From: Paenibacillus tyrphae | Lineage (GTDB): Bacteria > Bacillota > Bacilli > Paenibacillales > NBRC-103111 | Direction of reading: 5' to 3' | Assembly (NCBI RefSeq): GCF_000722545.1 | Contig: NZ_JNVM01000004.1 | Span: 248,001-312,000, forward strand | Length of the DNA: 64,000 nucleotides | Shown: one piece after another, positions 1 through 10,555 of the stretch | Layout: each line of letters opens with the position of its first letter | Position numbering within the stretch: position 1 is the stretch's first letter | Notes under the pieces: model-generated | Told to the model about the DNA's origin: nothing | What the model saw: only the letters and a program-made list of their open reading frames with translations | The model's database searches: none | Position numbers and translations under genes: made by a program

Positions 1-1
1 G

Positions 2-742
2 AAATCGGTCGACGACGGAAAAGTGCAGGGACCGGCCATCCCGCTGCCTGCGGCCGAGGGACCGCGAATGGCGGGCAAGAACGTCGCCTTCGTCTATCAA
101 TCGCACAATCAGGAATCGTATTTGCCGGAGCTGCCCGGCGTCAGAGATCCGGACAAGGCGTACGACCCGAAACGGAACGTGACGCAGGTCGGGCTGCGGC
201 TCGCCCAAATGTTGGAAAAGGAAGGCATCGGCGCCGTGCATTCCGATAAAAACTATCCGGCCATCGAAAAAAGCTTCAACTATTACTACTCCTACAAATA
301 TTCGTTCAAAACGTTGGAAGAGGCCGTATTCGGGCACCCGGACTTGAAATTTTATTTTGACATTCACCGCGACTCACAGCGCCGCGACAAGACGACGGCG
401 ACGATCAACGGAAAAGATTACGCGCAAATCTACTTTATCATCGGCGGTAAAAATCCGAATTGGAAGCAAAATTACCAATTCGCCGAACAAATCGACCGCG
501 TGCTCGAAGTGAAGTATCCCGGCCTCTCCAAAGGGATTCATGCCAAAAACGGCGAGGGCAACGGCGTCTACAATCAGACCTTCTCTCCGAACAGCGTGCT
601 GATCGAAGTCGGCGGGGTGGACAACAGCCTGGAGGAATGCTATCGCACCGTGGATGCGCTGGCCAAAGCGGTTTCCGAAATAATCCTGAATGCGGAGAAG
701 GTCGATGCGCCGGTTACGGACGGGAAAGACGGGAAAAAGTAA
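2..742 (+). CDS. spoIIP: Stage II sporulation protein P, C-terminal part (5' end outside window)
   Basis: SpoIIP is the peptidoglycan amidase/endopeptidase that, with SpoIID and SpoIIM, thins the septal wall and drives engulfment during sporulation. The reading frame is open from the first bases (K-S-V-D-D-G-K), so the gene starts upstream and only about 245 C-terminal residues are seen. The segment holds the catalytic domain: the SHNQES(Y/F)LPEL stretch, which corresponds to the (H)TH..ESFLPEL metal site of the family, the DIHRDSQRRD motif and the conserved NGVYNQTFSPNSVLIEVGG block near the end. A GTG at 23 is inside the frame and is not the true start. The yqxA-like gene follows after 42 nt, as in B. 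subtilis. Confidence 0.93.
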   Translation, partial: KSVDDGKVQGPAIPLPAAEGPRMAGKNVAFVYQSHNQESYLPELPGVRDPDKAYDPKRNVTQVGLRLAQMLEKEGIGAVHSDKNYPAIEKSFNYYYSYKYSFKTLEEAVFGHPDLKFYFDIHRDSQRRDKTTATINGKDYAQIYFIIGGKNPNWKQNYQFAEQIDRVLEVKYPGLSKGIHAKNGEGNGVYNQTFSPNSVLIEVGGVDNSLEECYRTVDALAKAVSEIILNAEKVDAPVTDGKDGKK

Positions 743-784
743 CGGCCGGTACCGGACCCCCGGCGAGAAAGAGAGGAGAGCACG

Positions 785-1186
785 GTGAGAGGAAATACGT
801 TCGTCAAAGTCGGCGCCGTAGGATTGGCGATGGCCTTCTGCATCTTTTTCGGAGTTGCGCTTGCCACGCAGGGAACCGAGCGGATTCACGGCCCGCTGAA
901 CAAGCCGCAGTCTGGGGCTGCGGAGGCGAAGCAGCACGCGTATACCTCCGCGCCTGCGGGGAAACCGGGCGCCGCGCCTCCGGCGGGTGCGAATGCAGCG
1001 GGGCCGGTGCCCAAGCCGCATGCGCAGCGACCTGCGGAGGCTAAAGCGAAGCCGGCCATGCCGGAAGATCCGGCTGCGTACACGGGCATCAACCGTGTCG
1101 GGAACAAAACGGGGGAGCTGCTGCAGATTACGGCGTATTACGGCATCCGTTTCGTCGTTTCCATATTTGAAGCGATAAGTCCATAA
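785..1186 (+). CDS. yqxA: YqxA-like (DUF3679) membrane-anchored protein
   Basis: Small protein of 133 residues starting at GTG behind the ribosome-binding site GAGAGGAGAG. Residues 8-27 (VGAVGLAMAFCIFFGVALAT) form one hydrophobic segment, followed by a QGTERIHGPL stretch like the conserved start of the DUF3679/YqxA family. The middle (residues 38-100) is Ala/Pro/Lys-rich low-complexity sequence, and a short hydrophobic region lies at the C terminus. It sits between spoIIP and lepA, exactly where yqxA lies in B. subtilis. Function unknown; a sporulation role is only suggested by position. The assignment rests on position and the N-terminal motif, since the rest is too simple in composition to compare. 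Confidence 0.7.
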   Translation: MRGNTFVKVGAVGLAMAFCIFFGVALATQGTERIHGPLNKPQSGAAEAKQHAYTSAPAGKPGAAPPAGANAAGPVPKPHAQRPAEAKAKPAMPEDPAAYTGINRVGNKTGELLQITAYYGIRFVVSIFEAISP

Positions 1187-1232
1187 TGCCGACCTCGGCA
1201 ATGGGATGGACATGGAAGTTTAGGGGTGTCCA

Positions 1233-1261
1233 TTGCTGCCCGCCGTCACAACTGCTATAAT
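1233..1261 (+). promoter_or_regulatory. Sigma-A promoter of lepA
   Basis: TTGCTG (1233-1238) and TATAAT (1256-1261) are separated by 17 bp, and TGC before the -10 makes it an extended -10. Transcription would start about 40 nt upstream of the lepA start codon. Confidence 0.75.
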
Positions 1262-1305
1262 TAGAAGTATTGTAAATTTGCAGGTTAGTGAGGGTAAAGC
1301 TGCCG

Positions 1306-3120
1306 ATGGATATCCAAGCCAGACAAAAGAAAATAAGAAATTTTTGTATCATCGCCCATATCGACCACGGGAAATCGACGCTTGCCGACCGCATCCTCGA
1401 ATATACCGGCGCGCTGACGTCGCGTGAAATGCAGGAGCAGGTGCTTGACCAGATGGATCTGGAGCGCGAGCGGGGCATCACGATTAAGCTGCAGGCGGTT
1501 CGCCTTAGCTACCGGGCCGACGACGGTGAAGAATATATATTGAATTTGATCGATACCCCGGGACACGTCGACTTTACGTACGAGGTTTCCCGCAGTCTTG
1601 CCGCCTGTGAAGGCGCGTTGCTCGTCGTGGACGCGGCGCAGGGGATTGAAGCGCAGACGCTTGCCAACGTTTACTTGGCTTTGGACAACAATCTGGAAAT
1701 TTTGCCGGTCATCAACAAAATCGATCTCCCCAGCGCCGAGCCGGAACGGGTGAAGCAGGAAGTCGAGGACGTGATCGGACTTGATGCCAGCGATGCGGTA
1801 CTGGCTTCCGCCAAAGCCGGGATCGGCATTAAGGAAATTCTCGAGCAGGTCGTACAGAAGGTGCCCGCACCGACGGGCAATCCGGACAACCCGCTCAAGG
1901 CGCTCATTTTCGACTCGCACTACGATCCGTACAAGGGCGTTATCGTGTATGTCCGCGTCATCGACGGCTCGATCAAAGCGGGCTCGAAAATCAAATTCAT
2001 GGCGACGGACAAAACGTTCGAGGTCATCGAGGTCGGCGCATTCAAACCGCGTATGGGCTCGGTTCCTTCGCTGGAGGTCGGGGATGTCGGCTTCATCGTC
2101 GCCGGGGTCAAGAACGTCGGCGATACCCGGGTCGGGGATACGGTAACGGACGCCAAAAATCCGACGCTCGAGCCACTGCCGGGTTACCGTAAAATCAACC
2201 CGATGGTATTCTGCGGACTGTATCCGATCGAAACGAGCGATTACAACGATCTGCGCGAAGCGCTTGAGAAGCTGCAGCTAAACGACGCGTCGCTCAGCTT
2301 CGAGCCGGAGACGTCCACGGCGCTCGGGTTCGGCTTCCGCTGCGGATTTTTGGGGCTGCTCCACATGGAGATCATTCAGGAGCGGATCGAGCGCGAATTC
2401 AACATTCCGCTCATTACGACCGCGCCGAGCGTGGTGTTCCGCGTGACGCAGACGAACGGCACCGTGCTGAATATCGAAAACCCGTCGCTGTTCCCGGAGC
2501 CGGGCAAAATCGACTTCGTCGAAGAGCCTTACGTCAAGGCGTCCGTCATCGTCCCGAACGATTATGTCGGCGCCATCATGGAGCTGTGCCAATCCAAGCG
2601 CGGCGAATATATCAATATGGAATATCTCGACACGACTCGTGTAACGCTCACTTACGATATTCCGCTGTCGGAGATCGTTTACGATTTCTTCGACCAATTG
2701 AAATCGAGCACCAAAGGCTACGCTTCGTTCGATTACGAACTGTCGGGCTACAAGAGTTCCAATCTGGTGAAAATGGACATTCTGCTGAACGGGGAGCAGG
2801 TGGATGCGCTCTCGTTCATCGTGCACCGCGACCGGGCGTTCCACCGCGGTCGCATCATTTGCGAGAAGCTGAAGGAGCTCATTCCGCGCCAAATGTTCGA
2901 GGTGCCGGTACAGGCGGCGATCGGCCAGAAGGTCATCGCGCGCGAGACGGTGAAGGCGATGCGCAAAAACGTCCTTGCCAAGTGCTACGGCGGCGACATT
3001 TCGCGGAAGCGGAAGCTGCTGGAGAAGCAAAAGGAAGGCAAAAAGCGCATGAAGCAGGTCGGCAGCGTGGAAGTGCCGCAGGAAGCGTTCATGGCCGTAT
3101 TGAAGATCGACGATAACTAA
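1306..3120 (+). CDS. lepA: Elongation factor 4 (ribosomal back-translocase LepA)
   Basis: Translational GTPase that acts on stalled or mis-translocated ribosomes. The G domain shows AHIDHGKST (G1), DTPGHVDF (G3) and NKIDLPSA (G4). The remainder matches the EF4-specific architecture through the C-terminal domain with [22 protein letters not shown]. The ATG at 1306 (MDIQARQKK) is chosen over the in-frame GTG at 1288, because that GTG lies in the ribosome-binding region GTGAGGGT just upstream. The 604-residue length is normal for the family. It has its own promoter and a strong terminator, so it is probably a single-gene transcript. Confidence 0.97.
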   Translation: MDIQARQKKIRNFCIIAHIDHGKSTLADRILEYTGALTSREMQEQVLDQMDLERERGITIKLQAVRLSYRADDGEEYILNLIDTPGHVDFTYEVSRSLAACEGALLVVDAAQGIEAQTLANVYLALDNNLEILPVINKIDLPSAEPERVKQEVEDVIGLDASDAVLASAKAGIGIKEILEQVVQKVPAPTGNPDNPLKALIFDSHYDPYKGVIVYVRVIDGSIKAGSKIKFMATDKTFEVIEVGAFKPRMGSVPSLEVGDVGFIVAGVKNVGDTRVGDTVTDAKNPTLEPLPGYRKINPMVFCGLYPIETSDYNDLREALEKLQLNDASLSFEPETSTALGFGFRCGFLGLLHMEIIQERIEREFNIPLITTAPSVVFRVTQTNGTVLNIENPSLFPEPGKIDFVEEPYVKASVIVPNDYVGAIMELCQSKRGEYINMEYLDTTRVTLTYDIPLSEIVYDFFDQLKSSTKGYASFDYELSGYKSSNLVKMDILLNGEQVDALSFIVHRDRAFHRGRIICEKLKELIPRQMFEVPVQAAIGQKVIARETVKAMRKNVLAKCYGGDISRKRKLLEKQKEGKKRMKQVGSVEVPQEAFMAVLKIDDN

Positions 3121-3121
3121 G

Positions 3122-3165
3122 AAAAAAAGCAGGCAGGTGCTTCGGAGTTCCGAACGCCTGCTTTT
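3122..3165 (+). terminator. Rho-independent terminator after lepA
   Basis: AAAAGCAGGC (3125-3134) pairs with GCCTGCTTTT (3156-3165); the loop contains a second small TTCGG/CCGAA stem. The U-tract is part of the right arm. The hairpin starts directly after the lepA stop codon. Confidence 0.85.
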
Positions 3166-3184
3166 GCCATTAGGGGGAACCTAA

Positions 3185-4357
3185 ATGCTGCAGCGAACCC
3201 AGACACCCCAAGCGGTGTATATTCATATTCCTTTTTGCACGAACAAATGCCATTATTGCGATTTCAATTCCTACGTGCTGAAAGGCCAGCCCGTGATGGA
3301 TTACTTGGACGCGCTTGAGCGCGAAATGGAACGGACGGTGCAGGCGGTTCCGCCGGGGGAGATCGAGACGATCTTCGTCGGGGGCGGCACGCCGACGGTG
3401 TTGACGCCGGAGCAGATGGAAGTGTTTTTGCGCCGCGTCCGCGCTTATTTCCCGGACTGGTCGCCGCAGCTGGAATTCACGATGGAGGCGAATCCGGGCA
3501 CAACCGACCTGGAGAAGCTGCAAGCGATGAAAGAAGGAGGCGTCAACCGGATCAGCTTTGGGGTGCAGTCTTTTGATAACGGGCTACTTGAAGGTATCGG
3601 GCGCATCCACAATACCGACGACGTGTACCGGAGCTTGGAGAACGCGCGGAAGGCCGGGTTTACGAATCTGTCCATCGACCTGATGTTCGGCCTGCCGAAG
3701 CAGACCAAGGCCGTAATGGAAGCGACACTGAAAGAAGCGCTCGCGCTGGACCTGCCGCACTACTCGATCTACAGCTTAAAGGTCGAAGAGAACACGTTGT
3801 TCCACACGCTCTATGAGCGCGGACAGCTGCCCCTGCCCGAAGAGGATGAGGAAATCGGCATGTTTCTGCTGATTATGGAGCGGCTGCGCGCGGCTGGCTA
3901 CGGGCAGTATGAAATCAGCAACTTCGCCAGAGTCGGATACGAGAGCCGGCATAACGCAATGTACTGGCGCAATCAAAGCTATTACGGCCTAGGCGCCGGG
4001 GCTCACGGCTACGTTCACGGTCAGCGGCATGTGAATATAAAAGGCGTCCAGCCTTATATCGACGCGACGCGCAGCGGGCTGCCGCTGCTGGAGAAGAACG
4101 CGGTGGAAATCCATGAAGCGATGGAAGATTTCATGATGGTCGGGCTGCGGATGCTCGGCGGCGTGCGCAAGGCGGATTTTAACGAACAGTTCGGCATAGA
4201 GCTGGACGACGTGTTCGGGCATGTACTGCAGCGGCAATGCAGCCTCGGACTGCTGGAGGCGAGCACCGGGGGCTACAAGCTGACGGAGCGGGGCGTGCTG
4301 CTCGGAAACGAAGTGTTCGGCGAATTTTTGGGAGCCGTAAAAAATAGTCAAAAATAG
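3185..4357 (+). CDS. hemW: HemW-type radical SAM protein (coproporphyrinogen III oxidase-like)
   Basis: Radical SAM protein of the HemN/HemW group. HemW members carry heme and are thought to insert it into target proteins rather than oxidise coproporphyrinogen. The iron-sulfur motif CTNKCHYC is at residues 18-25, after YIHIPF. GGGTP and SFGVQSFD are the usual SAM and core motifs, and the C-terminal HemN domain includes the Y-R-N-Q-S-Y-Y-G-L-G segment. ATG at 3185 follows GGGGG with correct spacing. Length 390 is typical of HemW (HemN is about 460). The position after lepA is the conserved Bacillales location. Confidence 0.93.
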   Translation: MLQRTQTPQAVYIHIPFCTNKCHYCDFNSYVLKGQPVMDYLDALEREMERTVQAVPPGEIETIFVGGGTPTVLTPEQMEVFLRRVRAYFPDWSPQLEFTMEANPGTTDLEKLQAMKEGGVNRISFGVQSFDNGLLEGIGRIHNTDDVYRSLENARKAGFTNLSIDLMFGLPKQTKAVMEATLKEALALDLPHYSIYSLKVEENTLFHTLYERGQLPLPEEDEEIGMFLLIMERLRAAGYGQYEISNFARVGYESRHNAMYWRNQSYYGLGAGAHGYVHGQRHVNIKGVQPYIDATRSGLPLLEKNAVEIHEAMEDFMMVGLRMLGGVRKADFNEQFGIELDDVFGHVLQRQCSLGLLEASTGGYKLTERGVLLGNEVFGEFLGAVKNSQK

Positions 4358-4358
4358 G

Positions 4359-4387
4359 TTGATCCTTTATACGTCTTGTTGTATATT
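4359..4387 (+). promoter_or_regulatory. Putative sigma-A promoter of the GNAT gene
   Basis: TTGATC (4359-4364), 17 bp, TATATT (4382-4387), starting right after the hemW stop codon and lying 54 nt before the next start codon. Confidence 0.55.
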
Positions 4388-4440
4388 TATTCATATCATT
4401 TTCTACATGAGATACTACTAGGCGATGGGTGGGAACCGCT

Positions 4441-4908
4441 ATGACGACAACGTTGACCTGCAGAAAAGCGACCGCGCAGGACATTGACACTTTATACGAC
4501 ATTATTCAAGGTTATGCTGAAAAAGGAATTATGCTCCCGCGTACCAAGGAGACGCTGTCTGTGCAGCTCGATACGTTCGTCGTAGCGGAGATCGACGGCC
4601 AGCTTGTAGGCTGCGGCTCGCTCACAAGGCTCGGGCAGGATCTGGTCGAGATCCGGTCGCTCGGCGTTTCGGACGGATACAAAGGTCAAGGCATCGGCAA
4701 GGCGCTCGTCAACTCGCTGCTGCACGAAGCGAAGCAGCAGGGCATCCCGAAAGTGATGGCGCTGACCTACGAGGTGGCGTTCTTCGAAAGAAACGGTTTT
4801 ACCGTTGTCGAGAAGGAGATCTTCCCCGAGAAAGTATGGCGCGACTGCGTCCACTGTAAAAAGCAGCATTGCTGCGACGAAATCGCCGTCCTGAAACGGC
4901 TCGACTGA
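4441..4908 (+). CDS. GNAT-family N-acetyltransferase (ArgA-like)
   Basis: A 155-residue acetyl-CoA-dependent N-acetyltransferase. The acetyl-CoA pyrophosphate loop is GYKGQGIGKAL (about residues 78-88), preceded by the beta strand VEIRSLGVS. The C-terminal cysteine-rich tail CVHCKKQHCCDE resembles the tail of stand-alone ArgA-like proteins (COG1246) that acetylate amino acids such as glutamate; the true substrate is unknown. The ATG at 4441 is preferred to the in-frame GTG at 4429, because GGGTGGG at 4427-4433 then serves as ribosome-binding site. It lies between hemW and hrcA and ends with a terminator that overlaps the hrcA promoter. Confidence 0.82.
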   Translation: MTTTLTCRKATAQDIDTLYDIIQGYAEKGIMLPRTKETLSVQLDTFVVAEIDGQLVGCGSLTRLGQDLVEIRSLGVSDGYKGQGIGKALVNSLLHEAKQQGIPKVMALTYEVAFFERNGFTVVEKEIFPEKVWRDCVHCKKQHCCDEIAVLKRLD

Positions 4909-4909
4909 C

Positions 4910-4939
4910 TTGACACAGACCCTCTGGGTCTGTTATTTT
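4910..4939 (+). promoter_or_regulatory. Sigma-A promoter of the hrcA chaperone operon
   Basis: TTGACA (4910-4915) and TATTTT (4934-4939) are 18 bp apart, with TG one base before the -10 (extended -10). The predicted start is about 4946, directly ahead of the CIRCE operator, as in other HrcA-controlled operons. Confidence 0.7.
4915..4939 (+). terminator. Terminator of the GNAT gene, embedded in the hrcA promoter
   Basis: ACAGACCC (4915-4922) pairs perfectly with GGGTCTGT (4926-4933) over a 3-base loop and is followed by TATTTTT. The hairpin occupies the spacer between the -35 and -10 elements of the hrcA promoter. Confidence 0.75.
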
Positions 4940-4948
4940 TGTATTAGC

Positions 4949-4975
4949 TTAGCACTCACTAGCACGGAGTGCTAA
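4949..4975 (+). promoter_or_regulatory. CIRCE operator (HrcA binding site)
   Basis: TTAGCACTC, 9 bases, GAGTGCTAA: an exact match to the CIRCE inverted repeat bound by HrcA. It is the only copy seen in the window and lies just after the predicted transcription start of the hrcA operon, so HrcA should autoregulate and repress the whole chaperone operon. Confidence 0.97.
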
Positions 4976-5048
4976 CGAAAGAGCGGTTTGAATAATTGGG
5001 AAACAAGGCGAGCAAGGTATGCCTTGGTTTACTTCTTTTAATGTATTT

Positions 5049-5259
5049 GTTTTTCGGTAAAAAGCTTTTGACGGAGGAAAGAACTGCAGTCGGGGCCTAT
5101 GCTTCCGAAGTCGTTTTCCTAAAGGAAAACGCTCAGTCTACGTGCCGCCTTTGAATTCGGGTTCTTACCGACAGGTAAGTTCAATTGGAACCCGAGTTCA
5201 GCAGCGGCCGGAGGTTGCAGTTTCTTTCACGCAGTCAATTCCCTTTTCTCCCGAAAAAC
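5049..5259 (+). repeat. Long imperfect palindrome (copy A) in the hrcA leader
   Basis: The 308 nt between CIRCE and the hrcA start hold a nested inverted repeat of about 210 nt. Outer arms: GTTTTTCGG (5049-5057) with CCGAAAAAC (5251-5259). Next, TTGAC with GTCAA and a stem GAAAG-AACTGCA / TGCAGTTTCTTTC with one bulge. A side hairpin CGTTTTCC-TAAA-GGAAAACG lies at 5112-5131. Core: GCCGC (5144-5148) with GCGGC (5204-5208), and TGAATTCGGGTTC (5152-5164) with GAACCCGAGTTCA (5188-5200), 13 pairs including one G-U. The tip is TTACC-GACA-GGTAA. The core recurs in copy B at 50796-51012. Short ORFs across this region are not credible genes. Confidence 0.8.
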
Positions 5260-5283
5260 CTCCAAAGCAAGGGGGGACTTGGT

Positions 5284-6315
5284 GTGCTAACCGAACGTCA
5301 GCGTCATATTTTAAGCGCCATAGTCGATGATTACATCCGTTCTGCAGAGCCGATCGGCTCCCGCAGCATATCCAAGCGCGGCAATGTGGGATTCAGCCCC
5401 GCCACCATCCGTAACGAAATGTCCGACCTGGAGGAGATGGGCTTTCTGGAGCAGCCGCACACGTCGGCCGGCCGGATTCCTTCCCACAAGGGCTACCGAT
5501 ATTATGTCGATCATCTGATGCATTATAACCAGCTTCCTGTTCAGGATGTCGACATGCTTAAGCAGTTTTTTGCCGAAAAAATGCAGGAAATGGAACGTAC
5601 CATCCAGCATGTGGCGCAAATTTTGTCCCAGCTGACGAACTACACGTCCATTGTCATGGGACCGGAGATGCTGGGTACGACGATGAAGCATTTGCAGATC
5701 GTTCCGCTTAATGAACGGACGGCTGTCGCGATTATCGTGACCAACACCGGACAGGTGGAGAACAAGACCGTCACGATTCCCGAAGGCGTTCCGATGTCGG
5801 AGATCGAGAAGTTCGTCAACGTGCTCAACGCCCGGCTCAAGAATGTGCCGCTGCTTCATTTCAAGTCGAAGCTGTACACGGAGATCGCCTCGGAGCTGAG
5901 CAGCTACGTCTCCGGTTACGAAGAGCTGCTGCTCATGCTGGATCATGTCATGGACCGCGGGGAAGAAGAGCGGATTTTCCTTGGCGGCACGACGAACATG
6001 CTGACGCAGCCCGAGTTCAAGGATGTCGATAAGGTGAAAAGCATTCTGGACTTGCTCGCCGAAGGACCGAAGCTGGTGCAGCTGTTTGACGGAACCGGCG
6101 AAACGGACGGGATACAGGTGCGGATCGGCAGCGAGAACAAGCTGGAAGCCGTGAACGATTGCAGTCTGATCACCGCTTCGTATTCGCTGGACGGGCAATT
6201 GCTCGGGACGATCGGCATCCTCGGACCGACACGAATGGATTACGGTAAAGTCATCAAGCTGCTCGATCATTTGACCAAAGATTTGAATCAGTTGATGGGA
6301 CGTTGGTACAAATGA
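5284..6315 (+). CDS. hrcA: Heat-inducible transcription repressor HrcA
   Basis: Repressor that binds CIRCE and is kept active by chaperonin. The N-terminal winged helix ([25 protein letters not shown]) and the [20 protein letters not shown] recognition region are clear, followed by the C-terminal dimer/GAF-like domain (343 residues, normal). The GTG at 5284 is the start: it has the ribosome-binding site AAGGGGGGA and begins at the family's usual N terminus; the longer frame upstream runs through the palindromic leader. The stop codon overlaps the ATG of the chaperonin gene, so the two are translationally coupled. Confidence 0.96.
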   Translation: MLTERQRHILSAIVDDYIRSAEPIGSRSISKRGNVGFSPATIRNEMSDLEEMGFLEQPHTSAGRIPSHKGYRYYVDHLMHYNQLPVQDVDMLKQFFAEKMQEMERTIQHVAQILSQLTNYTSIVMGPEMLGTTMKHLQIVPLNERTAVAIIVTNTGQVENKTVTIPEGVPMSEIEKFVNVLNARLKNVPLLHFKSKLYTEIASELSSYVSGYEELLLMLDHVMDRGEEERIFLGGTTNMLTQPEFKDVDKVKSILDLLAEGPKLVQLFDGTGETDGIQVRIGSENKLEAVNDCSLITASYSLDGQLLGTIGILGPTRMDYGKVIKLLDHLTKDLNQLMGRWYK

Positions 6316-7850
6316 GCCAAATGAAGCCGATAGGCCAAGAAGGCGAAGAGGCGTTTGCAACGCTGCGGAACAACGCGAATGCGATCCGCGCCATTTGCTC
6401 GGCGGTGGAAGGGACCCTCGGACCGAAGGGGCTCGATACGATGCTGGTCGGGACGCAGGGGGAAGTCGTCATTACGAATGACGGCGTGACCATTTTGGAA
6501 AAGATGGACGTTACCCACCCTGCCGCAAGATTGCTCATTCAAGTCGCCCGTTCCCAGCAGCATCAGGTCGGGGACGGTACGACGACGGCCACCGTGCTGG
6601 CGGGCGCATTGGTCGCCGAAGGCGTAGCGCAGGTCACACGGGGCGTACCGGTAGCGAAGGTCGTCCGCGGGGTGCAGGACGGCGTGGCCGCGGGGCTGGA
6701 GTCGCTGGCCCGCCGGGCGCGCCCGCTGGAAGGGATGAACGATCCGCTGCTGTACCGGATCGCGTACATTGCGGGGCGGGAGCACGCCGACCTCGCCAAG
6801 CTGATTGTCGAAGGGGCAAAGCGTCTTGGCCCGGCGAAGCTGCAGGAGCCGCACTTCCGCTTCTCCGACGTCGTGATGTCGCACGGAAAAGCGGCGAATG
6901 AAGTATGGCCGGGCCTGTTGATTAACAAAAAGCCGGCCAATGCGCAGCTTGATTTTCCGCCGGATACGGCGCAGGTGCTGCTGTTCCAGGATGCGTTCGA
7001 GCCGGAGACGGTCGATGAGGAAGCGCTCATGACCGATGCCGGCTTCCACAAGCAGACGCAGCTGCGAGAGCAGTTCCGCGCCCTCTTGGAGAAGCTCGTC
7101 GAGCTGCGCGTCGGCTTCGTGGCCTCGGAGCGAGGCGTCGATCCCGAGGCGGAGCAGTTCTGCACCGACCATGGGATCATGGTGCTGCAGCGTCTGCCGC
7201 GCGCGGAGCTGCGCCGCGTCGCGGAATATACCGGCGCGCGGCCGATTCGCCGCAGCGGACTGCGCAAGCCCGCCTCGGAGCTGGCGGGCTATCTCGGGTT
7301 CGCCGGGCACGTCGCTTACGACGAGCGGCTGGAGAGCGTGCGGATGGCCGAAGGCAAAGGCCGCACGCAAGTATCCATCGTCGTGGGCGCCAGCACGAGC
7401 GAGGTGGTCGGCGAGCGGCTGCGCATCGCCCGCGACGCCGCCTCAAGCGTGCAGGCCGCGCTGCGCGGCGGCTGCTTGCCCGGCGGCGGGGCGGCTGAAA
7501 TGGCCGTCGCCCACGAGCTTGACCGGCACCGCGAGACGGTGCAGGGCATGGAAGGCTTCGGCATTGCCGCCGTCGCGCAGGCACTGCGCAAGCCGCTGGC
7601 CCAAATCGTCGTGAACGCGGGTTACAACCCTCTCGAGAAGGTCGAAGAGGTGAAGGCGGCGCAGATCGCTTCCGGTAACGATGCGCTCGGCATCGATTGC
7701 GATACCGGAAGCGTCGCGGATATGACGACCGCCGGCGTCGTCGACCCGGCGGAGGTGAAGCTGCACGCGCTGCAGGCTGCCGGCGAGGTGGCATGCGCGG
7801 TGCTTCGCATCCACACGGTCATTAAGATGCGCCCGCGCACGGAAGAGTAG
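6312..7850 (+). CDS. Group III (thermosome/CCT-like) chaperonin, Cpn60-TCP1 family
   Basis: ATP-dependent folding chamber subunit of 512 residues. It matches archaeal thermosome/eukaryotic CCT rather than bacterial Gro[11 protein letters not shown] (residues 34-42), [20 protein letters not shown] (53-72), the catalytic [12 protein letters not shown] (87-98), [18 protein letters not shown] and a C-terminal equatorial domain ending [23 protein letters not shown]. The usual LRID is LRIH here. No GroES-type cochaperone is needed by this class, because the apical domain carries a built-in lid. Archaeal-like group III chaperonins in some Bacillota are known to lie in the hrcA-dnaK operon. Start: ATG overlapping the hrcA stop codon (ATGA). 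It is under CIRCE/HrcA control through the operon promoter. Confidence 0.88.
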   Translation: MSQMKPIGQEGEEAFATLRNNANAIRAICSAVEGTLGPKGLDTMLVGTQGEVVITNDGVTILEKMDVTHPAARLLIQVARSQQHQVGDGTTTATVLAGALVAEGVAQVTRGVPVAKVVRGVQDGVAAGLESLARRARPLEGMNDPLLYRIAYIAGREHADLAKLIVEGAKRLGPAKLQEPHFRFSDVVMSHGKAANEVWPGLLINKKPANAQLDFPPDTAQVLLFQDAFEPETVDEEALMTDAGFHKQTQLREQFRALLEKLVELRVGFVASERGVDPEAEQFCTDHGIMVLQRLPRAELRRVAEYTGARPIRRSGLRKPASELAGYLGFAGHVAYDERLESVRMAEGKGRTQVSIVVGASTSEVVGERLRIARDAASSVQAALRGGCLPGGGAAEMAVAHELDRHRETVQGMEGFGIAAVAQALRKPLAQIVVNAGYNPLEKVEEVKAAQIASGNDALGIDCDTGSVADMTTAGVVDPAEVKLHALQAAGEVACAVLRIHTVIKMRPRTEE

Positions 7851-7947
7851 GGCTCAAGCATGCCGGGCGTTTCCCGGCTGCAAGGGATGGTTACAATAAG
7901 TAAAGATAGAGAGCCGGACGGCTGATTCGGTTAAGGAGGTGACACAA

Positions 7948-8556
7948 TTGAACGCGGAACAAAAAGAGCAAGCAAACGGACGCCCGGAGACGGACGTTGA
8001 AACCAACGAGCAAGAAGCCGGAGCTACATATGGCGCCGGAGCATCGGCCGAAGGCGCTGCCGACACGGAACAGGCAACCGGCCAATCGGAGGCTCAGGAG
8101 GCAGTCCATCCGGAAGTGGAAGAACTCAAAAAACAAGCGGAGGAAAATCACCAGCGTTTTTTGAGGGCGCAAGCCGATTTTGACAACTTCAGACGCCGCA
8201 CACAAAAGGAAAAAGAAGAATTCGCCAAATACGCTTCGTTCAAGCTGATCGAGCAGCTGCTTCCGGTAGTCGACAACTTCGACCGGGCGCTTGCCGCCAG
8301 CAAAGGCAGCAACGATTACGAAGCCTTGGCGAAAGGGATCGATATGATTTTCCGCCAGATGGAGCAAGTGCTGACGAGCGAAGGCTTGCAAAAGATGGAG
8401 GCGGTCGGTCAACCTTTCAATCCCGAGTACCATCAAGCCATCATGCAGGTGGAATCCGAGGAGTACGAGGAAGGCATCGTCGTGGAAGAAGTGCAAAAGG
8501 GCTACCTGCTGAAAGACAAAGTCATCCGACCTGCCATGGTCAAAGTGAGCTCATAA
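7948..8556 (+). CDS. grpE: Nucleotide exchange factor GrpE
   Basis: Cochaperone that releases ADP from DnaK. An acidic, disordered N terminus (about 60 residues) precedes the long helix EELKKQAEENHQRFLRAQAD, the FDNFRRRTQKEKEE hinge, and the C-terminal beta domain with QPFNPEYHQAIMQVES and GYLLKDKVIRPAMVKVS. TTG at 7948 is the start, placed 6 nt after a perfect AAGGAGGTG; the in-frame GTG at 7939 is inside that site. The 97-nt gap after the chaperonin has a GCCGGG/CCCGGC hairpin and a TACAAT box at 7892 with no convincing -35. Confidence 0.95.
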   Translation: MNAEQKEQANGRPETDVETNEQEAGATYGAGASAEGAADTEQATGQSEAQEAVHPEVEELKKQAEENHQRFLRAQADFDNFRRRTQKEKEEFAKYASFKLIEQLLPVVDNFDRALAASKGSNDYEALAKGIDMIFRQMEQVLTSEGLQKMEAVGQPFNPEYHQAIMQVESEEYEEGIVVEEVQKGYLLKDKVIRPAMVKVSS

Positions 8557-10473
<1,917 letters not shown>

Positions 10474-10491
10474 TAACCCTTGCGGTTAGCA

Positions 10492-10525
10492 GGAAGTCAA
10501 AGCCGGCATTCGGCTTTGACTTTCC
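10492..10525 (+). terminator. Intercistronic hairpin between dnaK and dnaJ (partial terminator or mRNA-processing site)
   Basis: AAGTCAAAGCCG (10494-10505) and CGGCTTTGACTT (10511-10522) form a perfect 12-bp stem with a 5-base loop, with further GG/CC pairing past one bulged base. Only a weak U-stretch (TCCGTTTG) follows. It probably lowers read-through into dnaJ or protects the dnaK message. Confidence 0.6.
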
Positions 10526-10555
10526 GTTTGTCGCCCGGGGAGTGGGAGTGGAACG

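Noticed and set aside
5142..5330. Small ORF in the hrcA leader
   Set aside because: It lies across palindrome copy A and overlaps the hrcA start; no ribosome-binding site and no coding character.
7939..7947. GTG 7939 as the grpE start
   Set aside because: The codon is part of the AAGGAGGTG ribosome-binding site of the TTG start at 7948.
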